From: Saccoglossus kowalevskii
Lineage: Eukaryota > Hemichordata > Enteropneusta > Harrimaniidae
Length of the DNA stretch: 32,386 nucleotides
Direction of reading: 5' to 3'
Assembly (NCBI RefSeq): GCF_000003605.2
Contig: NW_003108393.1
Span: 1-32,386, forward strand
Shown here: piece after piece, positions 23,901 to 32,386 of the stretch
How the letters are laid out: every line of letters begins with the position of its first letter
How positions within the stretch are numbered: the first letter of the stretch is position 1
The notes under the pieces: generated by a model
The model's database searches: none
Seen by the model: the letters and a program-made list of their open reading frames with translations, nothing else
What the model was told of the DNA's origin: nothing
Program-made: the position numbers and the translations under genes

Positions 23901-24591
23901 TATTATTCAGTTACTCACCAAGACGTGATATTAAGAGGCCAGTGTTACAAAAATTGGCATACTATAGCTTTTGCATTCTGTTGGGTGGGTGGATATTATT
24001 CAGTTACTTCCAAGACGTGATATTAAGAGGCCAGTGTTACAAAAATTGGCATACTACAGGTTTTGCATTCAGTTGGGTGAGTGGATAATATCCAGTTACT
24101 CCCATAACGTAATATTAAGAGGACAGTATTACAAAAATTGGCATACTATAGCTTTTGCATTCAGTTGGGTTCGTGGATATTATCAAGTTACTCCCAAGAC
24201 GTGATATTAAGAGACCAGTGTTACAATAATTATCATACTATAGCTTTTGCATTCAGTTGGGTGAGTGGATATTATCCAGTTACTCCCAAGACGTGATATT
24301 AATAGGCCAATATTACAATAATTAGCATACTATAGATTTTGCATTCAGTTGGGTGAGTGGATATTATCCAGTTATTCCCAAGACGTGATATCAAGTGGCC
24401 AGTGTTACAAAAATTGGCATACTATAGCTTTTGCATTCAGTTGGGTGCGTGGATATTATTCAGTTACTCCCAAGACGTGATATTAAGAGAGCAGTATTAC
24501 AATAATTAGCATACTATAGCTTTTGTATTCAGTTGGGTGAGTGGATATTATCCAGTTATTCCCAAGACGAGATATTTAGACACCAGTATTA
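23901..24591 (+). repeat. Higher-order repeat Z fragment between the two duplicated blocks
   Basis: About 7.5 monomers repeating 22336-23030 (17-monomer spacing, offset 1565-1566) without the extra three-monomer insertion present there: ACTCACCAAG, GGGTGGGTGG, ACTACAGG, CCCATAACG, GGGTTCGTGG, ATTATCATAC, GATATCAAGTGGCC and GAGAGCAG. It ends with the TTATTCCCAAGACGAGAT monomer carrying GACACC in place of GACGCC. Confidence 0.8.
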
Positions 24592-25925
24592 CAAAAATTG
24601 GCATACTATAGCTTTTGCATTCTGTTGGGTGGGTGGATATTATCCAGTTACTTCCAAGACGTGATATTAAGAGGCCAGTGTAACAAAAATTGGCATACTA
24701 CAGGTTTTGCATTCAGTTGGGTGAGTGGATAATATCCAGTTACTCCCATAACGTAATATTAAGAGGACAGTATTACAAAAATTGGCATACTATAGCTTTT
24801 GCATTCAGTTGGGTTCGTGGATATTATCAAGTTACTCCCAAGACGTGATATTAAGAGACCAGTGTTACAATAATTATCATACTATATCTTTTGCATTCAG
24901 TTGGGTGAGTGGATATTATCCAGTTACTCCCAAGACGTGATATTAAGAGGCCAATATTACAATAATTAGGATACTATAGATTTTGCATTCAGTTGGGTGA
25001 GTGGATATTATCCAGTTACTCCCAAGACGTGATATCAAGTGGCCAGTGTTACAAAAATTGGCATACTATAGCTTTTGCATTCAGTTGGGTGCGTGGATAT
25101 TATTCAGTTACTCCCAAGACGTGATATTAAGAGAGCAGTATTACAATAATTAGCATACTATAGCTTTTGTATTCTGTTGGGTGAGTGGATATTATCCAGT
25201 TACTCCCATAACGTAATATTAAGAGGCCAGTATTACAAAAATTGGCATACTATAGCTTTTGCATTCAGTTGGGTTAGTGAATATTATCCAATTACTCCCA
25301 AAACGTGATATTAAGAGACCAGTGTTACAATAATTAGCATACTATGGCTTTTGCATTCAGTTGGGTGCGTGAATATTATCCAGTTACTCCCAAGACGTGA
25401 TATTAAGAGGCCGGTATTACAATAATTAGCATACTATAGCTTTAGCATACAGTTGGGTGAGTGGATATTATTCAATTACTCCCAAGACGTGATATTAAGA
25501 GGCCGGTATTACAATAATTAGCATACTATAGCTTTTGCATTCAGTTGGGTGCGTGAATATTATCCAGTTACTCCCAAGACGTGATAGTAAGAGGCCGGTA
25601 TTACAATAATTAGCATACTATAGCTTTTGCATACAGTTGGGGGAGTGGATATTATTCAATTACTCCCAAGACGTGATATTAAGAGGCCGGTATTACAATA
25701 ATTAGCATACTATAGCTTTTGCATTCAGTTGGGTGAGTGAATATTATCCAGTTATTCGCAGGACGTGATATTAAGAGACCAGTATTACAATAATTAGCAT
25801 ACTATAGCTTTTGCATTCAGTTGGGTGCGTGAATATTATCCAGATACTCCCATGACGTGATATTAAGAGGCCGGTATTACAATAATTAGCATACTATAGC
25901 TTTTGCATTCAGTTGGGTGAGAGGA
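24592..25925 (+). repeat. Large recent duplication, copy 2
   Basis: Partner of 22567-23900 (offset 2025). Differences noted by eye are few: TCCAGTTACTTCC for TTCAG at the left end, TATATCTTTT near 24890, GGGTTAGTG for GGGTTCGTG near 25271, CTATGGC near 25345 and GATAGTAAG near 25585. All indels are shared, which suggests the duplication is the youngest large one in the window. Confidence 0.9.
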
Positions 25926-26409
25926 TATTATCCAGTTACTCCCAAGACGTGATATTAAGAGGCCAGTGTTACAAAAATTGGCATACTATAGCTTTTGCAT
26001 TCAGTTGGGTGAGTGGATATTATCCAGTTACTTCCAAGACGTGATATTAAGAGGCCAGTGTTACAAAAATTGGCATACTATAGCTTTTGCATTCAGTTGG
26101 GTGAGTGGATATTATCCAGTTAGTCCCAAGACGTGATATTAAGAGGCTAGTATTACATAATTAGCATACTATAGCTTTTGCATTCAGTTGGGTGAGTGGA
26201 TATTATCAAGTTACTCCCAAGACGTGATATTAAGAGACCAGTGTTACAATAATTAGCATACTATAGCTTTTGCATTCAGTTGGGTGAGTGGATATTATCC
26301 AGTTACTTCCAAGACGTGATATTAAGAGGCCAGTGTTACAAAAATTGGCATACTATAGCTTTTGCATTCAGTTGGGTGAGTGGATATTATCCAGTTAGTC
26401 CCAAGACGT
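25926..26409 (+). repeat. Three-monomer (275-bp) tandem duplication
   Basis: The trio CTTCC/GTGTTACAAAAATTGGC, TTAGTCCC/GGCTAGTATTACATAATT (-1 base), and TATCAAGTTAC/GAGACCAG occurs at 26031-26305 and again from 26306 to about 26510, exactly 275 bp later (three monomers minus the shared deletion). The TTAGTCCC/ACATAATT monomer also appears at 171 and 30161, tying both window ends to this junction. Confidence 0.85.
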
Positions 26410-27855
26410 GATATTAAGAGGCTAGTATTACATAATTAGCATACTATAGCTTTTGCATTCAGTTGGGTGAGTGGATATTATCAAGTTACTCCCAAGACGT
26501 GATATTAAGAGACCAGTATTACAATAATTAGCATACTATAGCTTTTGCATTCAGTTGGGTGAGTGGATATTATCAAGTTACTGCCAAGACGTGATATTAA
26601 GAGACCAGCATTACAATAATTGGCATACTATAGCTTTTGCATTCAGTTGGATGAGTGGATATTATCAAGTTACTCCCAAGACGTGATATTAAGAGACCAG
26701 TGTTACAATAATTAGCATACTATGGCTTTTGCATTCAATTGGGTGAGTGGATATTATCCAGTTACTCCCAAGACGTGATATTAAGAGGCCAGTATTACAA
26801 TAATTAGCATACTGTAGCTTTTGCATTCAGGTGGTTGAGTGGATATTATCCAGTTACTCCCAAGATGTGATATTAAGAGGCCAGTATTACAAAAATTGGC
26901 ATACTATAGCATTTGCATTCAGTTGGGTTCGTGGATATTATCAAGTTACTCCCAAGACGTGATATTAAGAGACCAGTGTTACAATAATTAGCATACTATA
27001 GCTTTTGCATTCAGTTGGGTGAGTGGATATTATCCAGTTACTCCCAAGACGTGATATTTAGAGGCCAATATTACAATAATTAACATACTATAGATTTTGC
27101 ATTCTGTTGGGTGAGTGGATATTATCCAGTTACTCCCAAGACGTGATATTAAGAGAGTGTATTACAATAATTAGCATACTATAGCTTTTGCATTCAGTTG
27201 GGTGAGTGGATATTATCCAGTTACTCCCACGACGTGATATTAAGAGGCCGGTATTACAATAATTAGCATACTATAGCTTGTGCATTCAGTTGCGTGCGTG
27301 AATTTTATCAAGTTACTCCCAAGACGAGATATTAAGAGACCGTGTTACAATAATTAGCATACTATAGCTTTTGCATTCAGTTGGGTGAGTGGATATTATC
27401 CAGTTACTCCCAAGACGTGATATTAAGAGAGCAGTATTACAATAATTAGCATACTATAGCTTTTGCATTCAGTTGGGTGCGTGAATATTATTCAATTACT
27501 CCCAAGACGTGATATTAAGAGGCCGGTATAACAATAATTAGCATACTATAGCTTTTGCATTCAGTTGGGTGCGTGAATATTATCCAATTACTCCCAAGAC
27601 GTGATATTAAGTGGCTGGTATTACAATAATTAGCATACTATACCTTTTACATTCAGTTGGGTGCGTGAATATTATCCAGTTACTCCCAAGACGTGAAATT
27701 AAGAGGCCGGTATTACAATAATTAGCATACTATAGCTTTTGCATTCAGTTGGGTGAGTGGATATTATTCAATTACTCCCAAGAAGTGATATTACGAGGCC
27801 GGTATTACAATAATTAGCATACTATAGCTTTTGCATTCAGTTGGGTGAGTGGATA
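26410..27855 (+). repeat. Cassette Y, copy 4 (extended)
   Basis: The GACCAGCATT marker is at 26601 and the chain runs through CAGGTGG, AGATGTGAT, TAGCATTTGC, TTAACATAC, CCCACGACG, TTGCGTGCGTGAATTTTATC, CCGGTATAAC, AAGTGGC and ATACTATACC (27635). It matches 28616-30063 at 2206-2208 bp (24 monomers); the shift is explained by two one-base deletions here, GAGAGTGTATT (about 27154) and GACCGTGTT (about 27341). Confidence 0.88.
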
Positions 27856-28059
27856 TTATCCAGTTACTCGCAGGACGTGATATTAAGAGACCAGTATTAC
27901 AATAATTAGCATACTATAGCTTTTACATTCAGTTGGGTGCGTGAATATTATCCAATTACTCCCAAGACGTGATATTAAGATGCCGGTATTACAATAATTA
28001 GCATACTATAGCTTTTGCATTCAGTTGGGTGCGTGAATATTATCCAGTTACTCCCAAGA
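27856..28059 (+). repeat. Junction monomers between cassette Y copy 4 and cassette X copy 2
   Basis: About two monomers, CTCGCAGGACG type then GCGTGAATA/GATGCCGG type, including TTTTACATTC and GAAGTGATA-like private changes nearby. Nothing else is seen. Confidence 0.7.
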
Positions 28060-28560
28060 CGTAATATTAAGAGGCCGGTATTACAATATTTAGCATACTA
28101 TAGCTTTTGCATTCAGTTGGGTGAGTGGATATTATTCAATTACTCCCAAGACGTGATATTACGAGGCCGGTATTACAATAATTAGCATACTATAGCTTTT
28201 GCATTCAGTTGGGTGAGTGGATATTATCCAGTTACTCCAATGACGTGATATTAAGAGGCCGGTATTACAATAATTAGCATACTATAGCTTTTGCATTCAG
28301 TTGGGTGAGTGGATATTATCCAGTTACTCCCAAGACGTGATATTAAGAGGCCAGTGTTACAAAAATTGGCATACTATAGCTTTTGCATTCTGTTGGGTGA
28401 GTGGATATTATTCAGTTACTTCCAAGACGTGATATTAAGAGGCCAGTGTTACAAAAATTGGCATACTACAGGTTTTGCATTCAGTTGTGTGAGTGGATAT
28501 TAACCAGTTACTCCCAAGACGTGATATTAAGAGGCCAATATTACGAAAATTAGCATACTA
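28060..28560 (+). repeat. Cassette X, copy 2
   Basis: The same chain as 4860-5370: ACAATATTTAGC (about 28085), ATTACGAGG, an ATGACG monomer, CATTCTG with TTCAGTTACTTCC, ACTACAGG (28465) and GGCCAATATTACGAAAATT (28531). One copy of the array phase here reads GACGTAATATTAAGAGGCCGG, an isolated position-1 A outside the GAACAG subfamily. Confidence 0.83.
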
Positions 28561-28615
28561 TAGCTTTTGCATTCAGTTGGGTGAGTGGATATTATCCAGT
28601 TACTCCCAAGACGTG

Positions 28616-30063
28616 ACATTAAGAGGCTAGTATTACAATAATTAGCATACTATAGCTTTTGCATTCAGTTGGGTGAGTGGATATTATCAAGTTACTCCCA
28701 AGACGTGATATTAAGAGACCAGTATTACAATAATTAGCATACTATAGCTTTTGCATTCAGTTGGGTGAGTGGATATTATCAAGTTACTGCCAAGACGTGA
28801 TATTAAGAGACCAGCATTACAATAATTGGCATACTATAGCTTTTGCATTCAGTTGGGTGAGTGGATATTATCAAGTTACTCCCAAGACGTGATATTAAGA
28901 GACCAGTGTTACAATAATTAGCATACTATAGCTTTTGCATTCAATTGGGTGAGTGGATATTATCCAGTTACTCCCAAGACGTGATATTAAGAGGCCAGTA
29001 TTACAATAATTAGCATACTGTAGCTTTTGCATTCAGGTGGGTGAGTGGATATTATCCAGTTACTCCCAAGATGTGATATTAAGAGGCCAGTATTACAAAA
29101 ATTGGCATACTATAGCATTTGCATTCAGTTGGGTTCGTGGATATTATCAAGTTACTCCCAAGACGTGATGTTAAGAGACCAGTGTTACAATAATTAGCAT
29201 ACTATAGCTTTTGCATTCAGTTGGGTGAGTGGATATTATCCAGTTACTCCCAAGACGTGATACTTAGAGGCCAATATTACAATAATTAACATACTATAGC
29301 TTTTGCATTCTGTTGGGTGAGTGGATATTATCCAGTTACTCCCAAGACGTGATATTAAGAGAACAGTATTACAATAATTAGCATACTATAGCTTTTGCAT
29401 TCAGTTGGGTGAGTGGATATTATCCAGTTACTCCCACGACGTGATATTAAGAGGCCGGTATTACAATAATTAGCATACTATAGCTTTTGCATTCAGTTGC
29501 GTGCGTGAATTTTATCAAGTTACTCCCAAGACGAGATATTAAGCGACCAGTGTTACAATAATTAGCATACTATAGCTTTTGCATTCAGTTGGGTGAGTGG
29601 ATATTATCCAGTTACTCCCAAGACGTGATATTAAGAGAGCAGTATTACAATAATTAGCATACTATAGCTTTTGCATTCAGTTGGGTGCGTGAATATTATT
29701 CAATTACTCCCAAGACGTGATATTAAGAGGCCGGTATAACAATAATTAGCATACTATAGCTTTTGCATTCAGTTGGGTGCGTGAATATTATCCAATTACT
29801 CCCAAGACGTGATATTAAGTGGCCGGTATTACAATAATTAGCCTACTATACCTTTTGCATTCAGTTGGGTGCGTGAATATTATCCAGTTACTCCCAAGAC
29901 GTGAAATTAAGAGGCCGGTATTACAATAATTAGCATACTATAGCTTTTGCATTCAGTTGGGTGAGTGGATATTATTCAATTACTCCCAAGACGTGATATT
30001 ACGAGGCCGGTATTACAATAATTAGCATACTATAGCTTTTGCATTCAGTTGGGTGAGTGGATA
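28616..30063 (+). repeat. Cassette Y, copy 5 (extended)
   Basis: GACCAGCATT is at 28807 and the ACTATACC marker at 29843. It is the cleanest full-length copy: no indels relative to the 92-bp phase from about 28600 to 30063. Private changes include GTGATGTTAAG, GATACTTAGAGG, AAGCGACC and GCCTACTATACC. Confidence 0.88.
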
Positions 30064-31187
30064 TTATCAAGTTACTCCCAAGACGTGATATTAAGAGACC
30101 AGTGTTACAATAATTAGCATACTATAGCTTTTGCATTCAGTTGGGTGAGTGGATATTATCCAGTTAGTCCCAAGACGTGATATTAAGAGGCTAGTATTAC
30201 ATAATTAGTATACTATAGCTTTTGCATTCAGTTGGGTGAGTGGATATTATCAAGTTAATCCCAAGACGTGATATTAAGAGACCAGTGTTACAATAATTAG
30301 CATACTATAGCTTTTGCATTCAGTTGGGTGAGTGGATATTATCAAGTTACTCCCAAGACGTGAGATTAAGAGACCAGTATTACAATAATTAGCATACTAT
30401 AGCTTTTGCATTCAGTTGGGTGAGTGGATATTATCCAGTTACTCCCAAGACGTGATATTAAAAGGCCGGTATTACAATAATTAGCATACTATAGCTTTTG
30501 CATTCAGTTGCGTGCGTGAATATTATCCAATTACTCCCAAGACGTGATATTAAGAGGCCGGTATTACAATAATTAGCATACTATAGCTTTTGCATTCAGT
30601 TGGGTGCGTGAATATTATCCAAATACCCCCAAGACGTGATATTAAGAGGCCGGTATTACAATATTTAGCATACTATAGCTTTTGCATTCTGTTGGGTGAG
30701 TGGATATTATTCAATTACTCCCAAGACGTGATATTACGAGGCCGCTATTACAATAATTAGCATACTATAGCTTTTGCATTCAGTTGGGTGAGTGGATATT
30801 ATCCAGTTACTCCCATGACGTGATATTAAGAGGCCGGTATTGCAATAATTAGCATACTATAGCTTTTGCATTCAGTTGGGTGAGTGGATATTATCCAGTT
30901 ACTCCCCAAGACGTGATATTAAGAGAGCAGTATTGCAATAATTAGCATACTATAGCTTTTGCATTCAGTTGGGTGCGTGAATATTATCCAATTACTCCAA
31001 AGACGTGATATTAAGAGGCCGGTATTACAATAATTAGCATACTACAGCTTTTGCATTCAGTTGGGTGCATGAATATTATCCAATTACTCCCAAGACGTGA
31101 TATTAAGAGGCCGGTATTACAATAATTAGCATACTATAGCTTTTGCATTCAGTTGGGTGCGTGAATATTATCCAGTTACTCCCAAGA
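30064..31187 (+). repeat. Mixed monomers with TTAGTCCC/ACATAATT and a degenerate X fragment
   Basis: Includes the TTAGTCCC plus ACATAATT (-1) monomer at 30161, GAGACCAG with TATCAAGTTAC units resembling 171-400, and ACAATATTTAGC with ATTACGAGG and CCCATGACG at about 30660-30830 (a partial cassette X). A GAGAGCAGTATTGC monomer follows a +1 insertion, ACTCCCCAAGACG, at about 30903. Confidence 0.78.
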
Positions 31188-31690
31188 CGTGATATTAAGA
31201 GGCCGGTATTACAATATTTAGCATACTATAGCTTTTGCATTCAGTTGGGTGAGTGGATATTATTCAATTACTCCCAAGACGTGATATTACGAGGCCGGTA
31301 TTACAATAATTAGCATACTATAGCTTTTGCATTCAGTTGGGTGAGTGGATATTATCCAGTTACTCCCATGACGTGATATTAAGAGGCCGGTATTACAATA
31401 ATTAGCATACTATAGCTTTTGCATTCAGTTGGGTGAGTGGATATTATCCAGTTAGTCCCAAGACGTGATATTAAGAGGCCAGTGTTACAAAAATTGGCAT
31501 ACTATAGCTTTTGCATTCTGTTGGGTGAGTGGATATTATTCAGTTACTTCCAAGACGTGATATTAAGAGACCAGTGTTACAAAAATTGGCATACTACAGG
31601 TTTTGCATTCAGTTGGGTGAGTGGATATTAACCAGTTACTCCCAAGACGTGATATTAAGAGGCCAATATTACGAAAATTAGCATACTATA
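31188..31690 (+). repeat. Cassette X, copy 3
   Basis: ACTACAGG is at 31593, exactly 3128 bp (34 monomers) from copy 2, with the same ACAATATTTAGC, ATTACGAGG, CCCATGACG and TTCAGTTACTTCC order. Private changes are TTAGTCCC near 31452 and GAGACCAG near 31567. After it the array enters the Z higher-order repeat (CCCATAACG, CCCAAAACG) instead of cassette Y, so X has two different right-hand partners. Confidence 0.83.
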
Positions 31691-32386
31691 GCTTTTGCAT
31701 TCAGTTGGGTGAGTGGATATTATCCAGTTACTCCCATAACGTAATATTAAGAGGCCAGTATTACAAAAATTGGCATACTATAGCTTTTGCATTCAGTTGG
31801 GTTCGTGGATATTATCAAGTTACTCCCAAAACGTGATATTAAGAGACCAGTGTTACAATAATTAGCATACTATAGCTTTTGCATTCAGTTGGGTGCGTGA
31901 ATATTATCCAATTACTCCCAAGACGTGATATTAAGAAGGCCGGTATTACAATAATTAGCATACTATAGCTTTTGCATTCAGTTGGGTGCGTGAATATTAT
32001 CCAGTTACTCCCATGACGTGATATTAAGAGGCCGGTATTACAATAATTAGCATACTATAGCTTTTGCATTCAGTTGGGTGAGTGGATATTATCCAATTAC
32101 TCACCAAGACGTGATATTAAGAGGCCAGTGTTACAAAAATTGGCATACTACAGCTTTTGCATTCTGTTGGGTGGGTGGATATTATTCAGTTACTTCCAAG
32201 ACGTGATATTAAGAGGCCAGTGTTACAAAAATTGGCATACTACAGGTTTTGCATTCAGTTGGGTGAGTGGATAATATCCAGTTACTCCCATAACGTAATA
32301 TTAAGAGGACAGTATTACAAAAATTGGCATACTATAGCTTTTGCATTCAGTTGGGTTCGTGGATATTATCAAGTTACTCCCAAGAC
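31691..32386 (+). repeat. Higher-order repeat Z resumes, cut by the window end
   Basis: CCCATAACG, GGGTTCGTGG, CCCAAAACG (31825), GCGTGAATA, CCCATGACG, ACTCACCAAG (about 32102), GGGTGGGTGG with TTCAGTTACTTCC, ACTACAGG, GGATAATATCC and GAGGACAG repeat the order of 15.07-15.98 kb. The CTCGCAGG and GCATACAG monomers are skipped, so this copy is shorter. The last base is monomer position 90, so the array continues beyond the window. Confidence 0.83.

Larger units (their letters stand above)
1..32386 (+). repeat. 92-bp satellite DNA array filling the whole window
   Basis: The sequence is about 352 consecutive copies of one 92-bp unit, all in one orientation, with no interruption. Taking GATATTAAGA as positions 1-10, landmarks are GGCC at 11-14, ACAATAATTA at 21-30, GCATACTATA at 31-40, GCTTTTGCAT at 41-50, TCAGTTGGGT at 51-60, GGATATTATCC at 65-75 and CTCCCAAGACGT at 81-92. 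Starts at 91 and 183 are exactly 92 apart; the next, at 274, is 91 because of a one-base deletion. Frequent variable positions are 12-15 (GGCC, GGCCG, GACC, AACA, AGCA), 18 (A/G), 25 (T/A), 30 (A/G), 38 (A/G), 61-62 (GA, GC, TC), 66 (G/A), 74-77 (CCAG, CCAA, CAAG, TCAA) and 1 (G/A). Such arrays are usually heterochromatic in eukaryotes; that role is inferred. Two monomers make 184 bp, close to a nucleosome repeat. I do not recognise the family. Confidence 0.97.

Noticed and set aside
1-32386. CRISPR array
   Set aside because: There are no unique spacers between short conserved repeats; the whole 92-bp period is conserved, and far too many units are near-identical along their full length.
1-32386. 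Inserted transposon, inverted segment or unique spacer
   Set aside because: Reading in 92-bp phase accounts for every stretch; deviations are substitutions and single-base indels only. I saw no target-site duplication, terminal inverted repeat or reverse-complement monomer.
1-32386. Telomeric repeat, rDNA spacer or replication-origin iterons
   Set aside because: There is no short telomere-like unit and no rRNA sequence. The array is far longer and more uniform than bacterial iterons, with no initiator gene beside it.

Overview
The whole window is one uninterrupted head-to-tail tandem repeat array, a satellite DNA with a 92-bp monomer. It is read in the same orientation from base 1 to base 32386. 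By phase bookkeeping there are about 352 monomers: the window opens at about monomer position 3 and closes at position 90 (position 1 is the G of GATATTAAGA). I found no unique sequence, transposon, RNA gene, credible protein gene or inverted segment. Monomer GC is about 37% (34 of 92 in the commonest form). An array this long and homogeneous, with nested higher-order duplications, is typical of eukaryotic centromeric, pericentromeric or other heterochromatic satellite. I do not recognise the family and cannot name the organism; chromosomal location is inference.

Layout. (1) 1-12960: mostly the CAATAATTAGC monomer type, with blocks of a GAGAACAG + ACGTAAT subfamily (about 1.2-1.66, 8.25-8.96, 10.38-10.65 and 12.03-12.73 kb) and several large duplications (755-1618 with 11518-12381; 1650-2645 with 5606-6601; 7.2-9.0 with 10.97-12.77 kb). 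(2) 12960-14430: a recurrent cassette flanked by two clusters of single-base indels. (3) 14430-26000: a domain rich in the CAAAAATTGGC type, built from an irregular higher-order repeat whose copies are 9 to 22 monomers apart. (4) 26000-32386: two more copies of the cassette in tandem (24-monomer spacing), a small trimer duplication, then a return to the domain-3 higher-order repeat.

Nearly all length differences between paralogous blocks are whole multiples of 92 bp, plus single-base indels I could locate. This is the signature of unequal exchange or replication slippage in register. About 32 monomers carry a one-base indel; many of these are shared between duplicated blocks, so they are inherited rather than random sequencing errors.

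Short open frames of 63-108 codons occur on the + strand. They start with GTG or TTG and arise where monomer variants lose stop codons, so I do not call them genes. I see no undescribed gene system here. What is worth attention is the satellite family itself and the layered record of its amplification.
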